This document shows, piece after piece, positions 26,585 to 36,125 of a DNA stretch of 64,000 nucleotides (position 1 is its first letter; each line of letters starts with the position of its first letter). Source of the DNA: an uncultured Ruminococcus sp. (lineage in GTDB: Bacteria > Bacillota > Clostridia > Lachnospirales > Lachnospiraceae); assembly GCA_904377845.1 (NCBI GenBank), contig CAJFGR010000006.1:1-64000 (forward strand). The letters are read 5' to 3'. The translations under genes and the position numbers were made by a program. The notes under the pieces are model-generated. The model searched no databases. It saw only the letters and a program-made list of their open reading frames with translations, and had not been told where the DNA came from.

Positions 26585-26976
26585 ACAGTTTGGTTCTCCT
26601 TTTCAGCTCTTTTTCAAATGGTCGATTCGACAATTTTATTGCCTCAGACAGCGGATATTATATGGAGCATAAATTCTTATGTCAAGTAATGTATGCCGCC
26701 CATTCCTGTTTTTTACAAATACAGAATATATCGGGCCAATGTGTGATTTAACTGATTGAAAGACCTGATAATAGACTGATTACAGCAGAATATGTCCTTT
26801 AGGTCGACAGGACATGCACAGTCTGTTGCTATTCTGACTAAAATACTTAAAATAAGAGCATAAGTTTTGTGAAAAAGTAATTACTTATCCGGCTCTATGG
26901 AGCTGAAAGCAATCTTATGATCCGGCCGGTATGCGCAGTCACCGGAGACAACAGAATGAATGGGAGGTAGAAACTT
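26585..26976. other. Intergenic region between the divergent MATE and GH3 genes
   Basis: 392 bases without a gene. It holds the consensus promoter of the MATE gene. A weak possible promoter toward GH3 (TTGCTA near 26825, TAAAAT 16 bases on) is also present. The GH3 ribosome site (GGGAGG) is near 26960. No riboswitch fold or repeat was recognised. Confidence 0.5.
26657..26685 (-). promoter_or_regulatory. Perfect consensus sigma-A promoter for the MATE transporter
   Basis: Minus strand TTGACA (26685-26680) and TATAAT (26662-26657) with an exact 17-base spacer. This is the ideal housekeeping promoter, about 73 bases upstream of the MATE ATG. Such a strong promoter normally implies high constitutive or repressor-controlled expression. 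Confidence 0.8.
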
Positions 26977-29973
26977 ATGAAACGATCCAGATTATGGACA
27001 GGTCTGGCATCTGCGTGCTCCTTTTTACTTACCGCCTCGATTTTGGGGATGAACTGTATGATGAGTTATGCAGGAACGGTCAACGGCGCTCTGGGCATAT
27101 CGACCAGCAGGGTAGTAAATGAAGATGGTGCGGACGCAGAAGATACGACTTATTTTGAGAGTGAGTACGGCGAGCTCAACGCAGAGAACCTGCAGACACT
27201 GATTTCCGATACTTATGCGGAAAGCGTGACAGAGCAGGAGGAAGGCTCCGTCCTTTTGAAAAATGAAGACAATGCCCTGCCCCTTTCAGAGGATGAGACA
27301 AGGGTTACACTTTTCGGACACGCGGTGGCACAGCCGCTTTACAAGAATTCATCTGCAGGATCCAGCGGTTATAAGGGCGAGTATTGCATCGATCTCTATA
27401 CGGCACTGACAGATGCGGGATTTGAGATCAATGATACACTCTATGATGCGTATGTGAATAGTGACACAACACGAGGCAGTGGAGCAACCAGACCTGTTGC
27501 AGGAGAAGAAAGTGTATGGTCGCTCGGAGAAGAAGACAGTTCTTTCTATACGGAAGAAATCCAGCAGTCATGGCAGGATGATTACAATGATGTGGCAATT
27601 GTAATGTTTGCAAGAGAAGGAGGCGAAGGTGGTGAAATTCAGACGGAAGACCCAACAGGAATCAGCCAGCTTGCACTTCATCAGGAAGAGAAGGATCTGT
27701 TGCAGATGATTAAAGACTCGGGAAAGTTTGAGAAAACAATCGTTCTGATCAACAGCGGCAATGCAATGGAACTGGGATGGCTGGATGAATATGATGTGGA
27801 TGCGTGCCTGTGGATCGGACTGCCCGGACAGAGAGGCTTTGAGGCTGTGGCAAATATTCTTACAGGTGCAGCTAATCCTTCCGGACATCTCTCTGATACA
27901 TATGCGGTGAATTCGCTTTCAGCACCGGCGGTTGTAAACGGAAGCTACAACAATCAGAACTGGACGAATCTGGATTATGTTCTGGAAAATTCCGATGAGA
28001 CGGACAGCAGTATTTCATGGTACACGGTACAGGCGGAAGGCATTTATATCGGATATAAATATTATGAGACAAGATATGAGGATCTGATTCTCGGACAGGG
28101 AAATGCAGACTCTGTAAACGGATCTTCCACTGGAGAAGCATGGAATTATACTGACGAAGTTTCCTATCCGTTCGGATACGGTCTGTCTTATACAACATTC
28201 GATCAGACTCTGGACAGTGTGGAAGTGACAGATGACACGGTCACAGTTACCGTAACGGTTACAAACACAGGCGATGTAGCAGGAAAATCTGTTGTACAGG
28301 TCTACGCACAGACCCCGTACGGAGATTATGAGAAAAAGAACCTTGTGGAAAAATCGGCAATCCAGCTTGTAAACTTTGACAAGACAGATGTGCTGGAACC
28401 GGGTGAGTCAGAGACGGTTACGATAGAATGTGACAAGTACCTTCTTGCAAGCTATGATTATACTAATGCACAGGGCTATATTATGAGTGAAGGCGATTAC
28501 TATATTTCTGTCGGCGACAATGCACATGACGCCCTGAATAATGTGCTGGCGGCAAAGGGCGCTTCAGGTATGGTAGATGTGACAGGGGCGCCGGCAGCAG
28601 GCTCTGCAGACAAGACCTATACGTGGTCTGAGGAGTTTGACGATACGACATACAGGACTTCCCAGTATACGGACGAAGAAGTGACGAATCAGTTTGCAGA
28701 CTGCGACATTAATTACTGGCAGGAAGATTCTGTGACGTATCTCAGCAGAAATGACTGGGATGGAACATATCCTACAGCTCCGACTCAGGTAGAGGCAACA
28801 GATGAAATGATTGAAGTACTCAACGGTGATTACTATGAGAAGCCGGAAGATGCAGGATCAGTAAGCGATTACACGCTTGGAGACAATCAGGATATTCCGC
28901 TGGCAGCGCTCATCGGTGCAGACTTTGATGATGAGGCGTGGGAAGAATATCTGAATCAGTTCACGCTGGAAGAACTGGCGACAATACCGGCGGATAACTT
29001 CGGAACAGCAGAGATCCCGAGTGTGGGAAAACCGGCGATTCTTGCAGGTGACGGACCGGACGGCGTAGGTGGAACTTTTAATGCAGAAGAGTACGGCGAT
29101 GACAGAGACAACTGTGCGTTCCCGTGTGAAAATATCCTTGCATCTACATTTAATAAAGATCTGATGCTGCGAAGAGGAGAGCTCATGGGTGAAGAAGCGC
29201 TGTATCTCGGAATGGCTTATGTGTGGATGCCGGGAGTCAATCTTCACAGAACACCATTTGGTGGAAGAAACTTTGAATATTACTCAGAGGATGCAAATAT
29301 GAGTTATCTGTGTTCTGCACAGACAGTGCAGGGTATGGCGTCCAAAGGCGTTCATGCAGGAGCAAAGCACCTTACAGGAAATGATCAGGAGAACAACAGA
29401 GAGGGAATCAGCGTATTCTTTAATGAACAGGCTTTCCGCGAAGGATCTCTAAGAGGCTGTGAGGGAGCGTTAACACAGGAAAACAGCCTGGCAGTTATGC
29501 ATGCGTTCAACCGGCTTGGAATGAAATGGAGTTCGGCGAGCGAGGCGCTCTGTACTCAGGTCGTAAGAAACGAATGGGGATTCATAGGAATTGAAGAGAC
29601 TGACGCGATTGCAGGCGGAAGTACATTTAAACTTCATTTCCCATCTACTCTTGCAGCAGGTACAAATGTTTACTGCCTTGACTTCTCAGGCGACAGCACA
29701 ACGGCTCTTGTAAATGCAATTGAGGAAAATGACGACGGATATCTTCTCGGCAAGCTCAGAGAGACGGCACATTATTATCTGTATGCAATTGCCAACAGTT
29801 CAGTTATGAACGGGTACAGTACAGACTCTGTCGTAGAATCAGTAATACCATGGTGGCAGCCGGCTATGTATGTTATCATAGGAGTATTTGCAGTACTTGA
29901 TATCTTCCTGATCGTTATGCTTGTCCGTGGAAAGAGAAAGGACACTGTCCGTGTTGAGGAGGTGCAGAAATAA
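26977..29973 (+). CDS. Membrane-anchored GH3 beta-glucosidase-type enzyme with permuted domains
   Basis: 998 residues. An N-terminal signal sequence (about 1-33) and a C-terminal membrane helix (about 950-973) with a positive tail place it on the outer face of the membrane. The order of parts is reversed compared with typical GH3. The alpha/beta sandwich (GH3_C: G-S-V-L-L-K-N-E, F-G-H-A) comes first. A fibronectin-like domain follows (about 405-500), and the TIM-barrel domain last (G-D-G-P-D-G-V-G-G, G-A-K-H-L, N-R-E-G). The likely nucleophile is Asp876 in I-E-E-T-D-A, an unusual context compared with S-D-W. Related reversed enzymes are known in Ruminococcus and Butyrivibrio. Substrate unknown; probably beta-glucosides. 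Confidence 0.88.
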   Translation: MKRSRLWTGLASACSFLLTASILGMNCMMSYAGTVNGALGISTSRVVNEDGADAEDTTYFESEYGELNAENLQTLISDTYAESVTEQEEGSVLLKNEDNALPLSEDETRVTLFGHAVAQPLYKNSSAGSSGYKGEYCIDLYTALTDAGFEINDTLYDAYVNSDTTRGSGATRPVAGEESVWSLGEEDSSFYTEEIQQSWQDDYNDVAIVMFAREGGEGGEIQTEDPTGISQLALHQEEKDLLQMIKDSGKFEKTIVLINSGNAMELGWLDEYDVDACLWIGLPGQRGFEAVANILTGAANPSGHLSDTYAVNSLSAPAVVNGSYNNQNWTNLDYVLENSDETDSSISWYTVQAEGIYIGYKYYETRYEDLILGQGNADSVNGSSTGEAWNYTDEVSYPFGYGLSYTTFDQTLDSVEVTDDTVTVTVTVTNTGDVAGKSVVQVYAQTPYGDYEKKNLVEKSAIQLVNFDKTDVLEPGESETVTIECDKYLLASYDYTNAQGYIMSEGDYYISVGDNAHDALNNVLAAKGASGMVDVTGAPAAGSADKTYTWSEEFDDTTYRTSQYTDEEVTNQFADCDINYWQEDSVTYLSRNDWDGTYPTAPTQVEATDEMIEVLNGDYYEKPEDAGSVSDYTLGDNQDIPLAALIGADFDDEAWEEYLNQFTLEELATIPADNFGTAEIPSVGKPAILAGDGPDGVGGTFNAEEYGDDRDNCAFPCENILASTFNKDLMLRRGELMGEEALYLGMAYVWMPGVNLHRTPFGGRNFEYYSEDANMSYLCSAQTVQGMASKGVHAGAKHLTGNDQENNREGISVFFNEQAFREGSLRGCEGALTQENSLAVMHAFNRLGMKWSSASEALCTQVVRNEWGFIGIEETDAIAGGSTFKLHFPSTLAAGTNVYCLDFSGDSTTALVNAIEENDDGYLLGKLRETAHYYLYAIANSSVMNGYSTDSVVESVIPWWQPAMYVIIGVFAVLDIFLIVMLVRGKRKDTVRVEEVQK

Positions 29974-30371
29974 TGAAAGAAAAGCTTGAAACAAAAGCCG
30001 TGGGATTTTACTTTATCGTGTTAGCTGCCCTGCTGGGCGTTATTTCTCTGGTACGGTATGCAGTCTGGGCGCCGGCGCATGACGCGATGGATGTGTTGAC
30101 AATGGCGGCGCTCGTAATAGGGATTGTCATAGGGATCATTCTCATGGTAAAAGACAATGATTATCTGGTTATTGTGATGACTGTGTGTTACAGTATAGCA
30201 ACAGTGAAACTCCTGACAGATTCAGTCGGATCTTTTGTGGATGCGATCCAGGGAATCAATATGTTCGGCGACTCTTCCCAGGTTGGGACGATCATATCTA
30301 TCGCCGCGGTGATGGGAGTAAGCATTCTGCTCTCAATCATATCAGGATTTTTAAAACGAGTGAAAGAATAA
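29973..30371 (+). CDS. Small four-helix membrane protein of unknown function
   Basis: 132 residues with about four hydrophobic helices (roughly 10-30, 43-60, 66-84, 103-124) and a charged N-terminus. I do not recognise a family. Its ATG overlaps the last base of the GH3 stop (TAATG), so the two are translationally coupled. That suggests a partner for the membrane-anchored GH3, for example in complex formation or product uptake. This is inference only. Confidence 0.75.
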   Translation: MKEKLETKAVGFYFIVLAALLGVISLVRYAVWAPAHDAMDVLTMAALVIGIVIGIILMVKDNDYLVIVMTVCYSIATVKLLTDSVGSFVDAIQGINMFGDSSQVGTIISIAAVMGVSILLSIISGFLKRVKE

Positions 30372-30386
30372 ATGCATAGATAAAGT

Positions 30387-30424
30387 CTCCCCTGGGGCGC
30401 ATAAAAGTGTTCCGGGGGAGTTTC
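30387..30424 (+). terminator. GC-rich hairpin after the GH3 unit
   Basis: CTCCCCTGG (30387-30395) pairs with CCGGGGGAG (30412-30420), nine pairs with one G-U, followed by TTT. Possibly a weak or attenuating terminator between the GH3 unit and the GH2 gene. Confidence 0.45.
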
Positions 30425-30450
30425 TGGCTGAAAAAAGAGGAATAAAGATT

Positions 30451-32823
30451 ATGAATAAAATATCATTTAACAATGCATGGCTCTGTTACAGGACCGGCCA
30501 TCCGGAAGAGAGCTTTTCGACGGATGTGCCCCATGACGCCATGCTTCTCGACGGAAAAAGTGAGACGAGTCCGGGCGGAGTCAATACCGGATGGTATGAC
30601 GCGCAGGACTATACATATGAGAAAAATTTCTTTGTGCCTGCAGAGTGGAATGGGAAAGATCTGATTCTGGAATTTGAAGGCGTCTATCGGAAAGCTACGG
30701 TGTTGGTAAACGGGCAGAAAGCGGCTTATCATGATTACGGATACACAGGATTTTATATCGATATCTCGAAATTTGTGTCATATGGAGAAGAGAATCATCT
30801 GAAGGTTGAAGTGGTTAACAGTGATCAGCCTAACAGCAGATGGTATTCGGGAACAGGAATTTACCGCCCTGTGTGGCTGTATATACTGCCGATGAAGCAT
30901 ATCAAAATGGACGGGAACCGTGTTACTACACTGGATTATAAGACGCGCAGCATATCAGTATCTGTGGAGACCGAAGGAGACGGAGATCTCCTGTTCGAGG
31001 TATTTGATCAGGATCGGGTGATCGCAGAGAAGAAATGTATGTCAGAAAATGGACAGGCATTATGGGAGACAAGCATACCGGCTGCAGAGCTCTGGTCGCC
31101 GGAATCGCCGAAGCTGTATACGTGCCGTGTGACCTTTGGCGAGGATGTCCGGGAAGTGAAATTCGGGATCCGCACGGTAGAGTGCAGCCCGGATAAAGGT
31201 TTCTGCATTAATGGAGAGAGGGTGATCTTAAGGGGAGCCTGCATCCATCACGATAACGGACTGCTCGGGGCCTGTGCATATGATTTCGCTGAGAGAAGAA
31301 AAATCCGTATTCTGAAAGAGAACGGTTATAATGCGATACGCAGTGCCCATAATCCATGTTCTAAAGCAATGCTCGATACATGCGACGATATGGGGATGCT
31401 TGTTATGGACGAATATATCGATGTGTGGTATATCCATAAGACGAAGTATGATTATGCAACAGAGGTGGAGAAGAATTTTAGACAAGATCTGGCGGATATC
31501 GTGGCAAAAGATTACAATCATCCGTCTGTGGTCCTTTATTCTACGGGAAATGAAGTGTCGGAGACTGCACAGAAAAAAGGAATCCGACTGTGTGGAGAGC
31601 TGACCGGGAGATTTCACGAGCTGGATCCGACACGTCCTGTTACATGCGGGATCAATATCTTCTTTAATTTCTTAAGCTCCATGGGATTTGGTGTATATAG
31701 TGATAAAAAAGCCGATCAGGCAGTGGAAAATGTGAAAAAGAAGAAGGCTGTGGGGAGTGAATTCTTTAATAAGCTGTCAGGGATTATGGGAGCGGACTTC
31801 ATGAAATTCGGCGCTACACTGTATCCCTGCGATCTTAAGACAAAAGATGCTTTCGCCAAAATGGACATCGCGGGATATAACTATGGAATTAACCGATATA
31901 TCCATGATCTGAAGAAATATCCGGATCGTATGATTCTCGGAAGCGAGACCTTCTGTTCGGACGCGTACAGATTCTGGGAACTGGCAAAAGAGAATAAGCG
32001 GATCATTGGCGATTTTGTCTGGGCTGGGATGGATTATCTCGGAGAAGTGGGAATCGGTTCATGGGAATATAAGGATTATGCTCCACGTTTCGACAGCGGA
32101 CTCGGATGGGTGAGCGCAGGTTCCGGCAGGATCGACCTGACCGGAAAACCGCTGGCGGAGATGGCATATACAAGGGTTGCGTTCGGTCTGCAGGATATTG
32201 CCATCGGAGTGATACCGGTGGACAATACAAACAGTCCCCATTCACCGTCTGCATGGAAGATGACTAATGCGGTAGAGAGCTGGTCATGGAACGGCTGTGA
32301 CGGAAAAGAAGCAAAAGTGGAGATATATGCACGTGCTCATCATGTATCCTTGTATATCAATGGAAAATGTGTGGGAACAAGACAGATGAAGCATGACTGC
32401 CGAGCCATATTTAAGACGGTTTATCAGCCGGGAGAGATCCGCGCGGAGGCATTTGACGCACATGGAAATAAAATTGCGGAATGCTCGCTGAAAACGGCAG
32501 GAGAAGAGACTAAGCTTACACTGGAACCGGAACTGAAAAGTGTGACACCGGATGATCTGCTCTACGTGCGGATGAAATATACAGATGAGAAAGGAACAGT
32601 CAAACCGCTTGCCAGAGGAAGCATCAAGGTGAATGTCAGAGGAGGAAAGATGATCGGTATCGGAAGTGCCTGCCCTTACTATGAGAAGAGTTACCTTGGA
32701 GATACAGCGGATACATATTACGGGGAGGCGCTGGCTGTTATCCGTCCGGATAAAAACGGCAAGATTATAGTGGATGCACAGAGCAGATATGGAGACGCTC
32801 AGACGGAGGTGGACGTGCTATGA
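30451..32823 (+). CDS. Glycoside hydrolase family 2 (beta-galactosidase/beta-glucuronidase-like)
   Basis: 790 residues, no signal peptide, so probably cytoplasmic. Domains in order: jelly-roll sugar-binding domain (1-150; W-Y-S-G-T-G-I-Y-R-P-V-W), immunoglobulin-like domain, TIM barrel with R-S-A-H-N-P, acid/base Glu368 in S-T-G-N-E-V and nucleophile Glu499 in L-G-S-E-T. C-terminal beta-domains of the DUF4982 / GH2_C5 type follow (about 590-790). This is the layout of many gut GH2 enzymes with beta-galactosidase or related activity. Specificity cannot be fixed from sequence. The gene is coupled to the next by a four-base overlap. Confidence 0.92.
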   Translation: MNKISFNNAWLCYRTGHPEESFSTDVPHDAMLLDGKSETSPGGVNTGWYDAQDYTYEKNFFVPAEWNGKDLILEFEGVYRKATVLVNGQKAAYHDYGYTGFYIDISKFVSYGEENHLKVEVVNSDQPNSRWYSGTGIYRPVWLYILPMKHIKMDGNRVTTLDYKTRSISVSVETEGDGDLLFEVFDQDRVIAEKKCMSENGQALWETSIPAAELWSPESPKLYTCRVTFGEDVREVKFGIRTVECSPDKGFCINGERVILRGACIHHDNGLLGACAYDFAERRKIRILKENGYNAIRSAHNPCSKAMLDTCDDMGMLVMDEYIDVWYIHKTKYDYATEVEKNFRQDLADIVAKDYNHPSVVLYSTGNEVSETAQKKGIRLCGELTGRFHELDPTRPVTCGINIFFNFLSSMGFGVYSDKKADQAVENVKKKKAVGSEFFNKLSGIMGADFMKFGATLYPCDLKTKDAFAKMDIAGYNYGINRYIHDLKKYPDRMILGSETFCSDAYRFWELAKENKRIIGDFVWAGMDYLGEVGIGSWEYKDYAPRFDSGLGWVSAGSGRIDLTGKPLAEMAYTRVAFGLQDIAIGVIPVDNTNSPHSPSAWKMTNAVESWSWNGCDGKEAKVEIYARAHHVSLYINGKCVGTRQMKHDCRAIFKTVYQPGEIRAEAFDAHGNKIAECSLKTAGEETKLTLEPELKSVTPDDLLYVRMKYTDEKGTVKPLARGSIKVNVRGGKMIGIGSACPYYEKSYLGDTADTYYGEALAVIRPDKNGKIIVDAQSRYGDAQTEVDVL

Positions 32824-33410
32824 AAGAGAAGTGGGAACAGTTTCAGAAAAAACACCCCAAAGCCGCAAAGTGGCTCTATCAGATATTTTACTTCTGGGTG
32901 TTCAGTATGGGGGTAACGATCCTTCAGTATCTGATGTTTACATTTTTTCCGTATCTGTTCGGCATCGGGCTGGCGGGAACAGAGTTTATGTGGCCTCAGA
33001 TCCCGATACATTTTGCGGGCTTTGACTATAAATGGAATATTCTCGGATACGAGGTGGCTAGAAATGCCGCCGGCGAAGTGGTGATCGGCGGAGGGCTCGG
33101 GTACTTTATCAGTTATGAGCTGGGAACATTCCTTGCCCAATGCGTGAATTTCCCTCTCCAGAGAAATATCACATTTAAGAGCCACGGTAATCTTGCCTGG
33201 CAGATCATGTGGTACTTTATTGCGTGGGTATTGATATCGCTTGTGTGTAATGCGGTAAACGGGCTGTGGATGCCGATTGCCCAGAATTATTTCGCACCGG
33301 CTGTCTATAACATTCTTGTGACTTTTATCACGGGCGGGGTTTCCATGGTGATCTATTTCTTTGTTTATAAGATCATCTTTCCGGAAGGTGAGGCAAAAAA
33401 AGCAGTATAA
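32820..33410 (+). CDS. GtrA-like membrane protein
   Basis: 196 residues with about four membrane helices. The F-L-A-Q-C-V-N-F-P-L-Q-R-N-I-T-F-K-S-H-G segment resembles the GtrA family core (N-F-x-x-x-R-x-x-x-F). GtrA proteins are small membrane proteins thought to move polyprenyl-linked sugars or act in cell-surface polysaccharide synthesis. This copy is longer than usual between helices one and two. The ATG overlaps the GH2 stop by four bases, an odd pairing of a glycosidase with a polysaccharide-type flippase. It may be involved in sugar handling at the membrane. Confidence 0.72.
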   Translation: MKEKWEQFQKKHPKAAKWLYQIFYFWVFSMGVTILQYLMFTFFPYLFGIGLAGTEFMWPQIPIHFAGFDYKWNILGYEVARNAAGEVVIGGGLGYFISYELGTFLAQCVNFPLQRNITFKSHGNLAWQIMWYFIAWVLISLVCNAVNGLWMPIAQNYFAPAVYNILVTFITGGVSMVIYFFVYKIIFPEGEAKKAV

Positions 33411-33471
33411 TGTTATAATGAACAAAATCTGTTACTAAAGGATGGAAAAATCAGCGAGGCGGGAACTGTTT

Positions 33472-34182
33472 ATGATAAAAATTGCGGTAATCGATGACGA
33501 GATAGAAGAGCGGGAAAGGTTGCTCGGGTATTATCAGAGGCTTAAAGCAGAAGTGAGAGATGAGCTTGAGATCCGCACTTTTGTTTCGGGAGATGAATTC
33601 CTCGGAGAAAGTGAAGAATCCTATGATCTGATCTGTCTGGATATTGATATGGAGGGGCGTGACGGTATCGAGACAGCGAAGGAAATACGGGAAAAAGACG
33701 GGCAGGTGCTCATTATATTTGTAACGAATATGGCGCAGATGGCAATACGTGGATATGAAGTGCAGGCACTGGATTTTGTGATTAAGCCGGTCAATTATTA
33801 TTCCTTTGCCATGAAGATGACAAATGCGTTCAATATCATCAGAAACCGAAAGACTAGGAACATCATTCTGACAACACCCGGCGGAATGCAGAGAATCTCC
33901 ACGGATGATCTTTATTATGTGGAAGTTGCTGGACATTATCTGTATTACCACACAAATAACGGTGTATTCCGGCAGAAAGCATCAATGAAGGAAATCGAGG
34001 ATAAACTTGCCGGACTGTCGTTTAAGAGGTGCAATAACTGTTATCTTGTGAACTTAAAGTACGTCAGCTCTGTTAACAAAGACGACTTGCAGGTAGGCGG
34101 AGACAGGCTGAAGATCAGCAGACCGAGGAAGAAAGAATTTCTGCAGTCGCTGGCAAATTATATGGGAGGAATCGACTTATGA
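33472..34182 (+). CDS. LytTR-family response regulator
   Basis: 236 residues from ATG 33472, after a GAGGCGGGA site. An ATG ten codons earlier has no spacing for a ribosome site. Residues 1-120 are a receiver domain with the acidic pocket D8-D9-E10, phospho-acceptor Asp57 in C-L-D-I-D-M and the F-V-I-K-P-V-N lysine. Residues about 130-235 are a LytTR DNA-binding domain (S-T-D-D-L-Y-Y-V-E-V-A-G-H; F-K-R-C-N-N-C-Y-L-V-N-L-K-Y-V). It overlaps the downstream sensor kinase by four bases. Targets are unknown; the adjacent GH3/GH2 unit is the obvious candidate. Confidence 0.94.
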   Translation: MIKIAVIDDEIEERERLLGYYQRLKAEVRDELEIRTFVSGDEFLGESEESYDLICLDIDMEGRDGIETAKEIREKDGQVLIIFVTNMAQMAIRGYEVQALDFVIKPVNYYSFAMKMTNAFNIIRNRKTRNIILTTPGGMQRISTDDLYYVEVAGHYLYYHTNNGVFRQKASMKEIEDKLAGLSFKRCNNCYLVNLKYVSSVNKDDLQVGGDRLKISRPRKKEFLQSLANYMGGIDL

Positions 34183-35468
34183 TGATGGAAGTCTGGAATG
34201 ATATATCCTACATGGTGGTACTGCTCGCGGCGTGTATGATCTTCATTATTCCGATGTGCCGGAAAAAAGGATTTTGGATCCGTTCGGGAATTATGGGGAT
34301 CCTGCTTCTTGCTCTTGCCTATATCGAGAATTCACAGTGGGGGATTCCGCCCGTTGGTATTCTTCACTTCGTGTACTGGGCGGCATATCTGAGCGCAAGT
34401 TGCGTATTTATCTGGGTGTGCATGGGACAGGGACCGCTACGGGCGGCCTATTGTGCCATATTTGCCTGTGCGGTTCAGCATATTGCATATGATTTTTACC
34501 TGATTTACGCGATGCTCGGCGGAAAAAGTAATGTAATAATTGTTCTTATCTACATTATTGTTTATGCTGCGGCTTATGTGTTTGTGGCGAGAAAGCTTCC
34601 GGAAGGAGATGGTATCGTAGTCAGTAAGAAATCCTTGTTTCCTATGGCGACGATCATCATGCTTGTTCTTGTCCTGAGTATAATGGATGATTCCTTTATC
34701 GCCGGCTTTGAGGCGGGCAGTCTGCACCGTGTGATCTACCGGATCATCGATGCTTTGTGCTGCTTCTATGTGCTGTGGGTGCAGATCAGCCAGAAAGAGC
34801 TGATGAAGCTGCAGAATGAACTGTCGGGAATTAATGCGGCATGGCGCCTTCAGAAAGAACAGTATGAAATGACGGGTGATACGATTGAGAACATTAACAG
34901 GAAATGCCATGATCTGAAACATCAGATACGGGCGCTGCGAAATATGGCTGACGGTCAGGAGAGAGAAGAGTATCTGGATGAACTTGAAAATGATATTATG
35001 ATCTATGATACCGCGCTTCAGACGGGAAACCGCGCACTCGATATTGTACTCATGGAGAAAGCGCTTTTCTGTAAAAATCATGGAATCAACTGGACATGCA
35101 TGGCAGACGGAGCCAGACTTGATTTTATGAAAGTTGAGGATATTTACGCTATCTTCGGAAATGCTCTGGACAATGCGATCCGTGCCGTCATGGAGCTGGA
35201 GGATGCAATGAAACGGGTTATCAGCGTAAAGATTGTCATCCAGAACAGCATCCTTATGATTCAGATCCAGAACTATTATAAAGGCAGCCTGCATTTTGAA
35301 AACGGGCTGCCGCTGACTACAAAGAAAAATAAAAGAGATCACGGGTACGGAATGAAAAGTATTCAGCATACTGCAGAAAAGTATGACGGCACTATTACGG
35401 TAAGTACAGAGAACACAATTTTTATGTTGCAGATACTGATACCGGTAGCTGAAGCGAAAAGTGCATGA
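34179..35468 (+). CDS. GHKL-type sensor histidine kinase
   Basis: 429 residues. Six or so membrane helices (about 10-205) form the sensor part. A dimerisation helix carries the phosphorylated His244 in K-C-H-D-L-K-H. The GHKL ATPase domain shows the N box N-A-L-D-N-A-I-R-A-V, and H-G-Y-G-M-K-S-I is the G2 box. This is the AgrC/NatK-like class that partners LytTR regulators; the first codons overlap that gene. Such kinases often sense peptides, but no AgrD-like peptide gene is visible here. A hairpin terminator follows directly. Confidence 0.93.
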   Translation: MMMEVWNDISYMVVLLAACMIFIIPMCRKKGFWIRSGIMGILLLALAYIENSQWGIPPVGILHFVYWAAYLSASCVFIWVCMGQGPLRAAYCAIFACAVQHIAYDFYLIYAMLGGKSNVIIVLIYIIVYAAAYVFVARKLPEGDGIVVSKKSLFPMATIIMLVLVLSIMDDSFIAGFEAGSLHRVIYRIIDALCCFYVLWVQISQKELMKLQNELSGINAAWRLQKEQYEMTGDTIENINRKCHDLKHQIRALRNMADGQEREEYLDELENDIMIYDTALQTGNRALDIVLMEKALFCKNHGINWTCMADGARLDFMKVEDIYAIFGNALDNAIRAVMELEDAMKRVISVKIVIQNSILMIQIQNYYKGSLHFENGLPLTTKKNKRDHGYGMKSIQHTAEKYDGTITVSTENTIFMLQILIPVAEAKSA

Positions 35469-35470
35469 TG

Positions 35471-35497
35471 GCCGGAGAGTTTGTCTCTCCGGCTCTT
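35471..35497 (+). terminator. Terminator after the histidine kinase gene
   Basis: GCCGGAGAG (35471-35479) pairs perfectly with CTCTCCGGC (35485-35493), followed by TCTT. It sits between the convergent kinase and mazG genes. Confidence 0.6.
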
Positions 35498-35504
35498 GAG
35501 AGTC

Positions 35505-35978
35505 CTAATCAAATCCTTTCCGCTCCTTTGCCTTATCGATAAGTTCTTTCGCCTCCTCGAATGCTTCGGGGAGGTATTCTTCTGTCCATTCTTTTCCGGC
35601 TTTCTCTTTTTTCTTGATTTCATTCCAGCTTTCCTGAGACCCGTCGGTGCCTGGGCCGTCCGAATCGCCGAAGACGTGCGGGTGGCGGCGTACCATCTTG
35701 TCGATGATGGACTGGATCACGTCATCCATGGTGAAGAGACCTTCCTCCTCCGCGATCCGGGCGTGGAGCACTACCTGCATGAGCAGGTCGCCCAGCTCTT
35801 CTTTCAGATTGTCGGCGTCTCCGGTCTGATCCAGAATATTGATTCCGCAGATTACTTCGGCTGCTTCCTCGATACACGTCTTTTTCAGACTCATATGGGT
35901 CTGCGCGCGGTCCCAGGGGCATCCGTCCGGAGCACGCAGGCGCGCGATAACCTCTTCAAATTCTTCAAATTTTGTCAT
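35505..35978 (-). CDS. mazG: MazG-type nucleoside triphosphate pyrophosphohydrolase
   Basis: 157 residues with one MazG domain. It has L-R-A-P-D-G-C-P-W-D-R-A-Q-T-H at the start, the metal motifs E37-E-A-A-E41 and E61-L-G-D64, and R-R-H-P-H-V-F-G near residue 100. The enzyme cleaves non-canonical or excess NTPs to NMP and pyrophosphate. E. coli MazG has two such domains; this is the short single-domain form. The ribosome site AGGAG precedes the ATG. It stands alone between two terminators. Confidence 0.93.
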   Translation of the reverse strand: MTKFEEFEEVIARLRAPDGCPWDRAQTHMSLKKTCIEEAAEVICGINILDQTGDADNLKEELGDLLMQVVLHARIAEEEGLFTMDDVIQSIIDKMVRRHPHVFGDSDGPGTDGSQESWNEIKKKEKAGKEWTEEYLPEAFEEAKELIDKAKERKGFD

Positions 35979-36074
35979 TTTTTCTCCTATGCTTCGTAAT
36001 CACTATTTGCTTATACACTCTTTTTATCTTACTACGTTTGAAAGAGAGGTACAAGGCGGAGAGCATGAAATAAA

Positions 36075-36112
36075 GAAAAGATCCCGTCAATAAGGATGAA
36101 CGGGATCTTTTC
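36075..36112 (-). terminator. Terminator of the sugar ABC operon
   Basis: A perfect 13-bp stem (36075-36087 with 36100-36112, GATCCCG core). A T-rich tail follows on the minus strand, just after the ATP-binding protein gene that ends at 36126. Confidence 0.85.
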
Positions 36113-36125
36113 TTAAGGAATGTAT

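Noticed and set aside
34179..35468. AgrBD-type quorum-sensing locus
   Set aside because: The kinase and regulator are of the right type, but no AgrB protease or short peptide gene was found beside them.
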